NCBI RefSeq assembly: GCF_003797775.2
Contig: NZ_CP060725.1
Span: forward strand, 3,156,001-3,220,000
DNA length: 64,000 bases
Reading direction: 5' to 3'
DNA from: Sphingopyxis sp. OPL5
GTDB lineage: Bacteria > Pseudomonadota > Alphaproteobacteria > Sphingomonadales > Sphingomonadaceae
In this document: in pieces, positions 49,732-59,031 of the stretch
How positions within the stretch are numbered: position 1 is the stretch's first letter
Layout of the letters: the number at the start of each line of letters is the position of its first letter
The notes under the pieces: generated by a model
What the model saw: only the letters and a program-made list of their open reading frames with translations
Database searches by the model: none
Told to the model about the DNA's origin: nothing
Translations under genes and position numbers: made by a program

Positions 49732-50442
49732 ATGGCTTCGATGATCCGATGCGCCGCGCTCGCGGCCTCCGCCCTGCTCGCCGTCGCCTCCGCATCGGCG
49801 GCGGAGAAGCGTTTCGGCCTGACCAGTTTCGAGGCGATCGAGGTCAATGCCGACGTCGTCGTCGAGGTGGTGACGCGCGCGCCGGTGGGCGCGGTCGCGA
49901 GCGGATCGCCTGACGCGCTCGACCGGCTGACCGTCGAGGCGCGCGACGGCAGGCTGGTGGTCGGGCAGAAAATCTATGCCGGCGACGAGAATCGGCGCCA
50001 GCCGCTCGGCCCGCTGACGCTGCGCATCAACGCCGCGAACCTGCGGTCGGCGACGCTCGTCGGCGCGGGATCGCTGCAGATCGACAAGCTCAAGGGGACA
50101 AGGGTGACGATCGGGCTGCGCGGGCCGGGGCGGCTCATCGTCGGCGCGGTGACCAGCGACCGGCTGGCGGTCGCGATGGTCGGCAACGGCACGATGACGC
50201 TGGGCGGCGCTGCCAAAACGGCGCAGATGTCGCTGTCGGGGGCGGGTGTGGTCGACGCGGGCGGCCTGACGGTCGACGAACTGATCACCGACAGCGAAGG
50301 CACCGGCGACCATGTCTTCAGCGCCGTGAAGAGCGCCGCGATCACGACGCGCGGGGTCGGCAGCACGGTGGTCCTCGGCAAGCCGGTGTGCACCGTGCGC
50401 AATGCCGGGACCGGGACGGTGCGGTGCGGGGTCAAGAAATAA
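49732..50442 (+). CDS. Second DUF2807 (head-GIN) secreted protein
   Basis: This 236-residue protein has a signal peptide (MASMIRCAALAASALLAVASASAA) and a DUF2807 beta-helix, more degenerate than its neighbour (LVGAGSLQI, MVGNGTMTL, LSGAGVVDA). The last residues KPVCTVRNAGTGTVRCG again have two cysteines. It is tandem with the lipoprotein (43 bp gap) and may have arisen by duplication. Both probably form a surface pair. A strong hairpin follows the stop. Confidence 0.75.
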   Translation: MASMIRCAALAASALLAVASASAAEKRFGLTSFEAIEVNADVVVEVVTRAPVGAVASGSPDALDRLTVEARDGRLVVGQKIYAGDENRRQPLGPLTLRINAANLRSATLVGAGSLQIDKLKGTRVTIGLRGPGRLIVGAVTSDRLAVAMVGNGTMTLGGAAKTAQMSLSGAGVVDAGGLTVDELITDSEGTGDHVFSAVKSAAITTRGVGSTVVLGKPVCTVRNAGTGTVRCGVKK

Positions 50443-50448
50443 ACGGTT

Positions 50449-50470
50449 CCCCTCCCGCTTGCGGGAGGGG
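50449..50470. terminator. Hairpin terminator between convergent genes
   Basis: A perfect 10-bp stem (CCCCTCCCGC / GCGGGAGGGG) with a TT centre lies between the DUF2807 and SDR genes. It is a likely bidirectional terminator. Confidence 0.55.
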
Positions 50471-50475
50471 AGATG

Positions 50476-51279
50476 CTATTGCCCCGCCGTCCCCAGCCCG
50501 TCGATCTTCTTCGACTGCTTCGCGATCAGCCCGGGGAACCAGCGCGCGAGGCGCGACAGGCGTTTCGCCATCTTGCCGACGGTGACATGGACCTTGTCGC
50601 CATGCACCGCTTCCCACGCCGCTTCGCCGACGCGTTCGACGGGGACGATCTCGAACCCGCTCGACGACAGGCGGTCGCGTGCGGGTTCGTTGCTGTCGGC
50701 GCTGACCTGGTCGAGCAGGGGTGTGTCGATGAAGCCGGGCATCAGCGAGCGCACCTTGATGCCATATTTAGCGAACTCGATCTCGAGCGCCTCGGTCAGC
50801 CCGCGCACCGCGAATTTGGTCGCCGAATAGATGGCGAGCCCCGCGACGCCATAGAAGCCCGAGGCCGAGCCGGTGTTGAGGATTGTCGATCCCGGCGTCG
50901 CGCGGAGCAGCGGCAAGGCGCTGTAGATGCCGTTGACGACGCCGCCGAAGTTGATCGCGATCAGCCGGTCGGCCTCGGCCGGCGGCATGTCGACGAACTG
51001 GCCGCCGGTGCCGATGCCGGCATTGTTGAACAGCACGTCGAGGCGATCGCCGCTGGCCCTGGCGAAGTCGGCGAGCGCCGCCGCCCATTGGTCGCGGTCG
51101 CGCACGTCCATGATATGGCGCGACGAGGCGCCTTCGGGAAGCAGCGCGGCGGTCTCGTCGATCCCTTGCGCATTGACGTCGGCGATGCCGACGAACCAGC
51201 CCTGCGCGGCGAAATGGCGCGCGGTCGCGCGGCCGATGCCCGATCCGCCGCCGGTGATGAAAATCGCCTTCCTGCTCAT
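50476..51279 (-). CDS. SDR-family oxidoreductase
   Basis: This 267-residue short-chain dehydrogenase has the NAD(P) motif ITGGGSGIGRATARHFAAQG, the NNAGIGTGGQF segment, Ser in LNTGSASGFYG and the YxxxK motif IYSATKFAVRG. The acidic DVNAQGID after beta2 suggests NAD preference. A C-terminal tail (LARWFPGLIAKQSKKIDGLG) is longer than usual. The substrate is unknown. It diverges from the TonB-repeat gene. Confidence 0.87.
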   Translation of the reverse strand: MSRKAIFITGGGSGIGRATARHFAAQGWFVGIADVNAQGIDETAALLPEGASSRHIMDVRDRDQWAAALADFARASGDRLDVLFNNAGIGTGGQFVDMPPAEADRLIAINFGGVVNGIYSALPLLRATPGSTILNTGSASGFYGVAGLAIYSATKFAVRGLTEALEIEFAKYGIKVRSLMPGFIDTPLLDQVSADSNEPARDRLSSSGFEIVPVERVGEAAWEAVHGDKVHVTVGKMAKRLSRLARWFPGLIAKQSKKIDGLGTAGQ

Positions 51280-51411
51280 CCGCGCCCTCTCCTTACATTC
51301 TTGTCAGCGACAGATGATGCGATGCCGGCGGCGAGGTCAAGCGGCAATCGCGGGCTTGGCAAGGCGGGGCGGGACTGGCAATCCGGTGCCCAGGGCAAAT
51401 GGGGGTATGGC

Positions 51412-52479
51412 GTGCGAATTTTCCTGGGGGTTTTGACCATGTTGGCCGGCGGTGCCGCCGCGATCGCGGCACCGGGCGATGCGCCGCCGCTCGCGCGGAT
51501 CACCGACCTGTCGGAGCCGCTGGCTCCTGCGGGCAACCCCGGAAGCTGGGCCACCAACGACGATTATCCGACCGGCGCGATGCTGGAGGGGCGCGAAGGG
51601 ACGAGCGGGTTCCGCCTGACGATCGACAGCAGCGGCAAGCCGACGGCCTGCGAGATCGTCAGCCCGAGCGGTCATGCCGACCTCGATGCGGCGACGTGCC
51701 GGCTCGTCCTCGAACGGGCGCGCTTCAAGCCGGGTGCCGACGCGCGCGGCAAGCCGGTGGGCGGCACCTATAGCAACCGCATCCGCTGGCAGATTCCTGC
51801 CGGGCATCGCCATTTTCCCGACGGCGGCGGGGTCGGGCTGAACGCGATGCTCGAGGGCTGGCCGCGACCGGCGTTGCCGACGCCCGAGACGACGACGATC
51901 AGGCCCGCCGACCATTATCCGGCAGCCGCGCTCGCCGCGGGTGAAGAGGGCGAGGTGCGCATGATGCTGTCGGTCGATGCGGGCGGGGCGGTCACCGATT
52001 GCATGGTCACCGGCGGCAGCGGGTCGGACGATCTCGACAATGCGGCCTGCGCGCTGATGCGGCGCGAGGCGAAGTTCGTGCCGGCGCTGGACGGCAATGG
52101 AAAGCCGACGGCCGGCCGCTTCGTCATGGATTACCAGTGGAAGCTGCCTGTCGTCGCGACGCCGGACGAGGCCGAACTGGCCGACGCGCTCGGTGAACTG
52201 CCCAGGAAGCGGGTCCCGCAATTCCCGATGAGCGAACCCGCCACGGGCTCATTCTCGATCGTGATCAACGCCGACGGCAGCGTCGGCGCCTGCGATTTTG
52301 CGGTGAAGGGCGCCAATGCGGCGATGCCGCAGGGCGCCAATCTTTGCGACCTGCTGGGCGGCAAGAATCGCTATGCGCCGTTCCTCGACGCTGCGGGCAA
52401 GCCGGTCGCGCGGCGCATCGTCCTGACCACCGACCTTAGTATCGGCGACGTGCCGACGGTCGAGGCGACGACGAAGTGA
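51412..52479 (+). CDS. Secreted protein with repeated TonB-C-like domains
   Basis: This 355-residue protein starts at a GTG (51412, after GGGGGT). It has a signal peptide (VRIFLGVLTMLAGGAAAIAA) and three TonB C-terminal-like modules: about 50-140 (GTSGFRLTIDSSGKPTACEIVSPSGHADLDAATCRLV), 150-250 (GEVRMMLSVDAGGAVTDCMVTGGSGSDDLDNAACALM) and 270-350 (GSFSIVINADGSVGACDF). Each carries a Cys pair (AC/TC). There is no TonB N-terminal helix or Pro-rich span, so it is not a TonB energy transducer; it may bind or gate envelope receptors. Confidence 0.72.
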   Translation: MRIFLGVLTMLAGGAAAIAAPGDAPPLARITDLSEPLAPAGNPGSWATNDDYPTGAMLEGREGTSGFRLTIDSSGKPTACEIVSPSGHADLDAATCRLVLERARFKPGADARGKPVGGTYSNRIRWQIPAGHRHFPDGGGVGLNAMLEGWPRPALPTPETTTIRPADHYPAAALAAGEEGEVRMMLSVDAGGAVTDCMVTGGSGSDDLDNAACALMRREAKFVPALDGNGKPTAGRFVMDYQWKLPVVATPDEAELADALGELPRKRVPQFPMSEPATGSFSIVINADGSVGACDFAVKGANAAMPQGANLCDLLGGKNRYAPFLDAAGKPVARRIVLTTDLSIGDVPTVEATTK

Positions 52480-52575
52480 CACCGGCTAACCCCTAGACGT
52501 CGCGGGCCTTTCACCCTATGTTCAGCATCCAGCGTGCTATAAACCGCGCACTGGACGAAAAAGGGGCTTATTTCT

Positions 52576-52842
52576 TTGCGTTTGTTGCTGACCCTGTTGG
52601 CTTTGCTTACCGGACTCGCCGGCGCCGATCGCGCCATGGCGGCGCCCGCGACGCCGGCTGCGATGGGGTCGATGCTGTTGCTTGCCGAAAGCGGGCAACA
52701 GAGCGAAACGACCGACAATGACCGCCGCCCCGTCACCACGACGCCGCCCCGGCGGACCGTCACCTCGGGACGCAAACCGCGCAAGACCGCGCCGCCGCAC
52801 CTTCCCGGCCTGCTCATCGGCAGCGACCGCGCGCTCGAATAG
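52576..52842 (+). CDS. Small hypothetical secreted protein
   Basis: This 88-residue protein starts at TTG 52576, 8 bp after AAAAGGGG. It has a signal peptide (LRLLLTLLALLTGLAGADRAMA) and a basic, Thr/Pro/Arg-rich mature part ending LLIGSDRALE. No family is recognised. It lies just upstream of secA. Coding support is moderate: the leader is convincing but the rest is low complexity. Confidence 0.5.
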   Translation: MRLLLTLLALLTGLAGADRAMAAPATPAAMGSMLLLAESGQQSETTDNDRRPVTTTPPRRTVTSGRKPRKTAPPHLPGLLIGSDRALE

Positions 52843-52957
52843 CGTCTGACCTCCGGGCGCTTCGGCGCCCGACCCCTATTGCGGCCGTGCGCTTTGCGTG
52901 CGGCCGGACGACCGCAATCGCGGTCCGCCCCTTCATCATATCCCAAGGAAATCCGCT

Positions 52958-55693
52958 ATGTTCGGCAGCATTGCCAAGAGCCTGTTCGGCTCGTCCAACG
53001 ACCGTTATGTCAATTCGATCCGCAAGATCGTCGACAAGGTCAATGCCTTCGAACCGACGATGCAGTCGTTCGACGATGCCACGCTGCAGGCACAGACCCA
53101 GAAATTCCGCGACCGGCTCGAAGCCGGCGAGACGCTCGACGACATCCTGCCCGAAGCCTTTGCCACGGTGCGCGAGGCGGCGGTCCGCACGCTCGGCATG
53201 CGCCACTTCGACGTCCAGTTGGTCGGCGGCGTCGTCCTCCACCGCGGCGAGATCGCCGAAATGGCGACCGGCGAAGGCAAGACGCTGATGGCGACGCTGC
53301 CCTGCTATCTCAACGCGCTCGAGGGCAAGGGCGTCCACGTCGTGACCGTCAACGACTATCTGGCGACGCGCGATGCCGAATGGATGGGCACCGTCTACAG
53401 CTTCCTCGGCCTGACCACCGGGATCATCGTCCCCAACCTCAACGAGATGCAGCGCCGCGACGCCTATAACAGCGACATCACCTATGCGACGAACAACGAA
53501 CTCGGCTTCGACTATCTGCGCGACAATATGAAGTTCGACCGCCAGCAGATGGTCCACCGCACCTTCAACTTCGGCATCGTCGACGAGGTCGATTCGATCC
53601 TGATCGACGAGGCGCGCACGCCGCTGATCATCTCGGGCCCGACCGACGACAAGTCCGAACTCTATATCCGCGTCAACGAGGTGGTCCACCAACTCGTCGA
53701 GGACGACTATGAAAAGGACGAAAAGTCCAAGTCGATCAGCCTGACCGAGGACGGCACCGAGCATGTCGAGCGCCTGCTCGAGGCCGCGGGCCTGCTGCAG
53801 GGCAGCAACCTCTACGACATCGAAAACACCCAGGTCGTCCATCACGTCAATCAGGCGCTGAAGGCGATCATCATGTTCCGCATCGACACCGACTATATCG
53901 TCAAGGACGGCAAGGTCGTGATCATCGACGAATTCACCGGCCGCATGATGGACGGACGCCGCTGGTCCGACGGCCTGCACCAGGCGGTCGAGGCGAAGGA
54001 AGGCGTGCAGATCGAGCCCGAGAACCAGACCCTCGCGTCGATCACCTTCCAGAATTATTTCCGCATGTATCCGAAGCTCAGCGGCATGACCGGCACCGCA
54101 TCGACCGAAGCAGCCGAATTCTTCGACATCTACAAGATGAACTGCGTCACTATCCCGACCAACCGCCCGATCGCGCGGCAGGACGACGAGGACGAATTCT
54201 ACAAGAATATCACCGACAAGTTCGGCGCCATCGCCAAGACGATCCGCGAAGCGAACGAGCGTGGCCAGCCGGTGCTGGTCGGCACCGTGTCGATCGAAAA
54301 GTCCGAGCTGCTTTCCTCCTATCTCGAAAAGGAAGGCGTGCCGCACAGCGTGCTCAACGCGCGTTTCCATGAGAGCGAGGCGCATATCGTCGCGCAGGCG
54401 GGCCGCACCGGCGCGGTGACCATCGCGACCAACATGGCGGGCCGCGGCACCGACATCAAACTGGGCGGTAACGAAGAATTCCGCATCGACGACGAACTCA
54501 AGGACCTGCCCGAAGGTCCCGAGCGCGACGCCGGCATCGCGCGCATCCAGGCCGAGGTCGCCGCCGAGCGCGAGGCGGTGAAGGCCGCGGGCGGACTGTT
54601 CGTGCTCGCGACCGAACGCCACGAAAGCCGTCGCATCGACAACCAGCTGCGCGGCCGTTCGGGGCGCCAGGGCGACCCGGGCCTGTCGAAATTCTACCTC
54701 TGCCTCGACGACGATCTGCTGCGCATCTTCGGCCCCGACACGCTCTTTTCCAAGATGATGAACAAGAATCTCGAGGATGGCGAAGCGATCGGGTCGAAAT
54801 GGCTGTCGAAGGCGATCGAGACCGCGCAGAAGAAGGTCGAGGCGCGCAACTACGACATTCGCAAACAGGTCGTCGAATATGACAACGTCATGAACGACCA
54901 GCGCAAGGTCATCTATGAACAGCGCGGCGAGATCATCGACAGCGAGACCGTCGACGAAGTGATGTACGCGATGCGCGCCGAGACGGTGAACGCGATCGTC
55001 GCCGACGCGTGCCCGCCGGGCAGCTATCCCGAACAGTGGAATGTCGAGGGCATGAAGGAGCGCGCGCTCAACGTGCTCGACCTCGACCTGCCGATCGAGG
55101 CGTGGATGGAGGAAGATGCGGTCGACCCCGAGGTGTTCGAGGAACGCATCCAGGAACGCGCCGACGCCACCGCGGCCGAAAAGGCGGCGCTGGTCGATGC
55201 CGACACTTGGAAGAGCATCGAGAAATCGGTGCTGCTGCAGACCCTCGACCATCAATGGAAAGAGCATCTGGCGACCCTCGACGCGCTGCGCCAGGTCGTC
55301 TTCCTGCGCGCCTATGCGCAGAAACAGCCGATCAACGAATATAAGCAGGAGGCGTTCGCATTGTTCGAACGCATGCTGTCGACGATCCGCGAGGATGTGA
55401 CGCGCACGATCGCGCGGATCGACCTGCGCTTCGAAGAACCCGAACCGATGCCGCTGCCCGACCTGCCCGATTTCCTGACGACGCACATCGACCCGTTCAC
55501 CGGCGACGACAACAGCGCCGATATCGACGGCGGGTCGTTCGGGGCGATCGCCAATACGCTGCCGCCGATGCAGATTCCGCGCCCCGACCTGCCGCAGGGG
55601 GAAAACCCCTATGCGGAACTGGAAATCAGCCGCAATTCGCCATGTCCTTGCGGATCGGGCCGCAAGTACAAGCACTGCCACGGCGCGCTGTGA
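52958..55693 (+). CDS. secA: Preprotein translocase ATPase SecA
   Basis: This 911-residue ATPase drives secretion through SecYEG. Visible elements are the N-terminal [13 protein letters not shown], Walker A MATGEGKT (about residue 105), [47 protein letters not shown] (Walker B region), [20 protein letters not shown] and the C-terminal zinc SEC-C motif [14 protein letters not shown]. The length matches normal alphaproteobacterial SecA. Its stop overlaps the ModE-N-like gene start (TGATG). Confidence 0.96.
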   Translation: MFGSIAKSLFGSSNDRYVNSIRKIVDKVNAFEPTMQSFDDATLQAQTQKFRDRLEAGETLDDILPEAFATVREAAVRTLGMRHFDVQLVGGVVLHRGEIAEMATGEGKTLMATLPCYLNALEGKGVHVVTVNDYLATRDAEWMGTVYSFLGLTTGIIVPNLNEMQRRDAYNSDITYATNNELGFDYLRDNMKFDRQQMVHRTFNFGIVDEVDSILIDEARTPLIISGPTDDKSELYIRVNEVVHQLVEDDYEKDEKSKSISLTEDGTEHVERLLEAAGLLQGSNLYDIENTQVVHHVNQALKAIIMFRIDTDYIVKDGKVVIIDEFTGRMMDGRRWSDGLHQAVEAKEGVQIEPENQTLASITFQNYFRMYPKLSGMTGTASTEAAEFFDIYKMNCVTIPTNRPIARQDDEDEFYKNITDKFGAIAKTIREANERGQPVLVGTVSIEKSELLSSYLEKEGVPHSVLNARFHESEAHIVAQAGRTGAVTIATNMAGRGTDIKLGGNEEFRIDDELKDLPEGPERDAGIARIQAEVAAEREAVKAAGGLFVLATERHESRRIDNQLRGRSGRQGDPGLSKFYLCLDDDLLRIFGPDTLFSKMMNKNLEDGEAIGSKWLSKAIETAQKKVEARNYDIRKQVVEYDNVMNDQRKVIYEQRGEIIDSETVDEVMYAMRAETVNAIVADACPPGSYPEQWNVEGMKERALNVLDLDLPIEAWMEEDAVDPEVFEERIQERADATAAEKAALVDADTWKSIEKSVLLQTLDHQWKEHLATLDALRQVVFLRAYAQKQPINEYKQEAFALFERMLSTIREDVTRTIARIDLRFEEPEPMPLPDLPDFLTTHIDPFTGDDNSADIDGGSFGAIANTLPPMQIPRPDLPQGENPYAELEISRNSPCPCGSGRKYKHCHGAL

Positions 55694-56037
55694 TGGCGGG
55701 CGCCGGCCGGATCGAGCTTCGGCTGCGCATCCGGCTCGGCGACGCCATCGCGATGGGGCCGGGCAAGGCCGACCTGCTGGGCGCGATCGACGCGCACGGA
55801 TCGATCTCGGCCGCGGCGCGCGCGATTGGCATGAGCTATCGCCGCGCCTGGCTGCTCGTCGAGGAAATGAACGCCTGCTTCGCGGCGCCATTGGTCGAAA
55901 CGCGGCCGGGCGCGGGCGCGCAGGTGAGCGCGGGCGCGCGGGCCGTGCTGGCTGCATATCGGCGGGCCGAGGCGGCGGCGGTCGAGGCGGCCGAGCGCGA
56001 GCTGGCGGCGGTCGGCGAGTTGCTCAAGCCGGAGTGA
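55693..56037 (+). CDS. ModE-type N-terminal winged-helix DNA-binding protein
   Basis: This 114-residue protein has the ModE/LysR-like HTH (KADLLGAIDAHGSISAAARAIGMSYRRAWLLVEEMNACFAAPLVETRPG) and a short helical tail. There is no molybdate-binding (Mop) domain, so it is a stand-alone HTH. Such proteins often regulate molybdate or unknown genes. Its ATG overlaps the secA stop by one base, so it may be translated only by coupling with secA. The target is unknown. Confidence 0.75.
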   Translation: MAGAGRIELRLRIRLGDAIAMGPGKADLLGAIDAHGSISAAARAIGMSYRRAWLLVEEMNACFAAPLVETRPGAGAQVSAGARAVLAAYRRAEAAAVEAAERELAAVGELLKPE

Positions 56038-56082
56038 CGACGGGATTGGGGGTAGGAGGCGAAAAATTCGCAGCATCTCCCG

Positions 56083-56156
56083 TTCGTGTCGAGCGAAGTC
56101 GAGACACCCCGAAGGCAAGTGCTTCTGATGGGTGTCTCGACTTCGCTCGACACGAA
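56083..56156. repeat. Perfect 27-bp inverted repeat with 20-nt loop
   Basis: The left arm 56083-56109 (TTCGTGTCGAGCGAAGTCGA...CACCC) and right arm 56130-56156 are exact inverted copies. The core GTCGAGCGAAGTCGAGAC is a common sphingomonad intergenic element, unrelated to the TCATTGCGAG family. It lies between the ModE-N gene and a convergent gene, and may act as a terminator. Confidence 0.75.
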
Positions 56157-56220
56157 TGGAAAGAGAGGGCGGTCTCGTTTCCACCCCCGACCGGTCAACC
56201 GGCCCGGGCCTGCAAAGCCG

Positions 56221-56649
56221 CTACGGCGCCCGCACCACCAGCACGCGCACGCTGGCGGCTTCGCCCTTCGACAGCGCCAGCTCATAGGTCCCGGGCTTGA
56301 GGTCGAACCACACCACCTTGCGGATGCCCGAACAGGCGGGGCCGTGGCCATGCTCGACCGATGTCTGCGTGGCGCCGCCCGCGACGAGGTCGATCCACAC
56401 CTTGCTGCCAGCCGCGAGGCCGTAACGCCCGGCGGTCGCGATCGTCAGCGGCCGCGATGCCGCGCCATCGCCGAGCGGCAGGGTCACCGGCGTCCCGATC
56501 GCGATCGCCGCCGCATCGCCGTCGGCAGCGGTCCAGGCGGCATAGGGCGTGGCGCCGAGGTCGGCGGGGGCGGCGCAGGCCGCAGGGTCCGCCGCGAGCG
56601 CGGGCGCGGCGGTGGATAGCAACAGGGCGAGAAGCGCGGCGCGGTACAT
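56221..56649 (-). CDS. Hypothetical secreted protein
   Basis: This 142-residue protein has a signal peptide (MYRAALLALLLSTAAPALAA). The mature part contains two Cys (PAACAAPADLG, GPACSGIRK), predicted beta strands (VTLPLGDGAASRPLTIATAGRYGLAAGSKVWIDLV) and the ending LKPGTYELALSKGEAASVRVLVV. I do not recognise the family; the layout hints at a small periplasmic beta-sandwich. It diverges from the TauE/SafE transporter with 75 bp between the starts. Confidence 0.6.
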   Translation of the reverse strand: MYRAALLALLLSTAAPALAADPAACAAPADLGATPYAAWTAADGDAAAIAIGTPVTLPLGDGAASRPLTIATAGRYGLAAGSKVWIDLVAGGATQTSVEHGHGPACSGIRKVVWFDLKPGTYELALSKGEAASVRVLVVRAP

Positions 56650-56724
56650 GAGGGCGGGGTCCTTCGGTCTGGCAAATCTATATTTCGATGTATATGGCTT
56701 GGCGCTACAGGCAAGGGGGATTTC

Positions 56725-57459
56725 ATGGGCTGGCTGGCATTTGCATTCGGGGTGACCGCGCTGCTCTATGCCGCGGTCGGGTTTGGCGGCGGGTCGACCT
56801 ATACCGCACTGCTGCTGCTCGGCGGGGTCGCGGTGGGACTGGTCCCGGCGATCAGCCTCGCGTGCAACGTCATCGTCGTCACCGGCGGCACGATCCGCTT
56901 CGCGCGATCGGGGGCGATGCCCTGGGCCAAGGCGCTTCCCCTCATCGCCGTGGCGGCGCCGCTGGCGTTCCTCGGCGGGCTGACCCCGGTCAAGCAGGGG
57001 GTGCTGGTGATCCTGCTCGGCGTCTCGTTGCTGGCTTCGGCGATCGCGCTGCTCGTCCAGCCGCAGACGGCAAAGCCGGTCAAGCTCTCGCCGAAACTGC
57101 TGCTGCCGATCGCGGCGGGGCTCGGCTATCTCGCGGGCGTCGTCGGCATCGGCGGCGGCATCTTCCTCGCGCCGATCCTGCACCTCGTGCGCTGGGCCGA
57201 GGCGCGGCAGGTCGCGGCGACCGCGAGCCTGTTCATCCTCGTCAACAGCCTGTTCGGGCTGACCGGCCAGCTGATCAAGGGCAAGGGCGGCGAGATGCTG
57301 CATGCCGTGGCCGATCATTGGCCGCTGCTGGTCGCGGTGCTGATCGGCGGCGCGGTCGGGACGCAGATTGCGGTGAAGACGGGGCCTGCGGCTCTGATCC
57401 GCCGACTGACGGCGCTGCTGGTGGGCTTCGTCGCCGTGCGGCTGCTCTTTGGTTTCTGA
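56725..57459 (+). CDS. TauE/SafE-family sulfite/sulfoacetate-type exporter
   Basis: This 244-residue membrane protein has about seven or eight hydrophobic segments and the family motifs YAAVGFGGGSTYTALLLLGGVA and AGLGYLAGVVGIGGGIFLAPIL. These glycine-rich loops repeat in the two halves, as in TauE/SafE. It may export sulfite or small organic acids. The ATG follows AAGGGGGAT. The gene ends about 90 bp before the EcfG promoter of the Anbu operon. Confidence 0.85.
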   Translation: MGWLAFAFGVTALLYAAVGFGGGSTYTALLLLGGVAVGLVPAISLACNVIVVTGGTIRFARSGAMPWAKALPLIAVAAPLAFLGGLTPVKQGVLVILLGVSLLASAIALLVQPQTAKPVKLSPKLLLPIAAGLGYLAGVVGIGGGIFLAPILHLVRWAEARQVAATASLFILVNSLFGLTGQLIKGKGGEMLHAVADHWPLLVAVLIGGAVGTQIAVKTGPAALIRRLTALLVGFVAVRLLFGF

Positions 57460-57550
57460 CGCCTTTTACCCATCTTGCCTTCCCGCGCCGGAGTGCTAGC
57501 ATCGCGCCTACAAGCTTGGCGGCCATGTAGCCGACAGGCGCGCAGCAGCT

Positions 57551-57575
57551 GGAACTCGAGGGCGCCGCACCCGTT
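57551..57575 (+). promoter_or_regulatory. EcfG-type promoter of the Anbu operon (GGAAC-N16-CGTT)
   Basis: GGAAC (57551-57555), 16 bp, CGTT (57572-57575). It is an exact consensus match, correctly oriented, about 23 bp from the GTG start at 57598, and intergenic. It implies the Anbu operon is part of the general stress regulon (inference). Confidence 0.7.
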
Positions 57576-57597
57576 GCGGTGAGCGAAGGCGTGTTGC

Positions 57598-59031
57598 GTG
57601 GAAAGGGCCGGCTCCATTAATTTCTTTGACGAGATGCAGGGCCAGGGGGGCGACGTCCGGACGCCCTACAGCGAATTTTGCGAGTGGTTCGATGCCGAGG
57701 AACCCGCGCGCATCCACCGCAAGGCGCAGCAGGCCGAGGCCTTTTTCCGAACCACCGGAATCACCTTCAACGTCTATGGCCAGGACGACGCCGACGAGCG
57801 TCTCATCCCCTTCGACGTCGTGCCGCGGATCATTTCGGCGAGCGAATGGCGCCGGCTGTCGCGCGGCATCGAGCAGCGCGTGCGCGCGCTCAACGCCTTC
57901 CTTCACGACATCTATCACCGGCAGGAGATTCTGCGCGCTGGCCGCGTGCCGATCGAGCTGATCTCGCGCAACGAGGCCTTTCTGCCGATGATGATGGGCA
58001 TGGACCCGCCGGGCGGCGTCTATACCCATATCAGCGGCACCGACATCGTCCGTACCGGGGCGAATGAATTCTATGTGCTCGAGGATAATGCCCGCACCCC
58101 GTCGGGCGTGTCCTACATGCTCGAAAATCGCGAGACGATGCTCCAGATGTTCCCCGAGCTGTTCGCGAAAGTGCCGGTGCGCGAGGTCAGCGATTATCCG
58201 ATCAACCTGCTGCGTTCGCTCGCCGCCTGTGCGCCGCCGATGTGCGGCGGCACACCGACGGTCGCGGTGCTGACCCCGGGCATCCACAACAGCGCCTATT
58301 TCGAACACAGCTTCCTTGCCGACCAGATGGGCGCCGAGCTGGTCGAGGGGCATGATCTGCGCGTCGTCGGCGGCCGCGTCGCGATGCGAACGACGCAGGG
58401 CTATAAGGCGATCGACGTCCTCTATCGCCGCGTCGACGACGACTTCCTCGACCCGCTGAATTTCCGGCCCGATTCGGTCCTCGGGGTGCCGGGGATCTGG
58501 GACGTCTATCGCGCCGGCGGCATCACCATCGCCAATGCGCCGGGCACCGGTATCGCCGACGATAAGGCGCTGTACAGCTACATGCCCGACATCATCGAAT
58601 TCTACACCGGCGAGCGCGCGCTGCTGCCCAATGTGCCGACCTGGCGCTGCAGCGAGCCCGAGCATCTGCGCGAGGTTCTCGACAAATTGCCCGAGCTGGT
58701 GGTCAAGGAAGTCCATGGATCGGGCGGTTACGGCATGCTCGTCGGCCCCGCCGCGAGCAAGAAGGAGATCGCCGCCTTTCGTGCCAAGCTGGAGGCGAAC
58801 CCGCGCAACTATATCGCGCAGCCGACGCTATCGCTGTCGACGGTCCCGATCTTCACCAAGAGCGGGCTCGCGCCGCGCCACGTCGACCTGCGCCCCTTCG
58901 TCCTGATGTCGCCGCAAGGCATCACCATCACCCCCGGCGGGCTGACCCGCGTCGCGATGACCAAGGGATCGCTGGTGGTGAATTCGAGCCAGGGCGGCGG
59001 GACCAAGGACACCTGGGTGCTGGAAGACTGA
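57598..59031 (+). CDS. Circularly permuted ATP-grasp protein (DUF404/407) of the Anbu operon
   Basis: This 477-residue enzyme of the circularly permuted ATP-grasp family has FDVVPRIISASEWRRLSRGIEQRVRALNAFLHDIYH, the D-N-A-R-T-P-S-G-V-S nucleotide segment (EDNARTPSGVSYML) and VVKEVHGSGGYGMLVGP, plus ITPGGLTRVAMTKGSLVVNSSQGGG. It probably makes a peptide-like bond on an unknown substrate. In Anbu loci it is always first of four genes. The GTG at 57598 follows the stress promoter. The stop overlaps the alpha-E ATG. Confidence 0.88.
   Translation: MERAGSINFFDEMQGQGGDVRTPYSEFCEWFDAEEPARIHRKAQQAEAFFRTTGITFNVYGQDDADERLIPFDVVPRIISASEWRRLSRGIEQRVRALNAFLHDIYHRQEILRAGRVPIELISRNEAFLPMMMGMDPPGGVYTHISGTDIVRTGANEFYVLEDNARTPSGVSYMLENRETMLQMFPELFAKVPVREVSDYPINLLRSLAACAPPMCGGTPTVAVLTPGIHNSAYFEHSFLADQMGAELVEGHDLRVVGGRVAMRTTQGYKAIDVLYRRVDDDFLDPLNFRPDSVLGVPGIWDVYRAGGITIANAPGTGIADDKALYSYMPDIIEFYTGERALLPNVPTWRCSEPEHLREVLDKLPELVVKEVHGSGGYGMLVGPAASKKEIAAFRAKLEANPRNYIAQPTLSLSTVPIFTKSGLAPRHVDLRPFVLMSPQGITITPGGLTRVAMTKGSLVVNSSQGGGTKDTWVLED

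Noticed and set aside
52814-55957. 1047-codon open frame opposite secA
   Set aside because: It is the shadow of secA, which has full family motifs on the plus strand.
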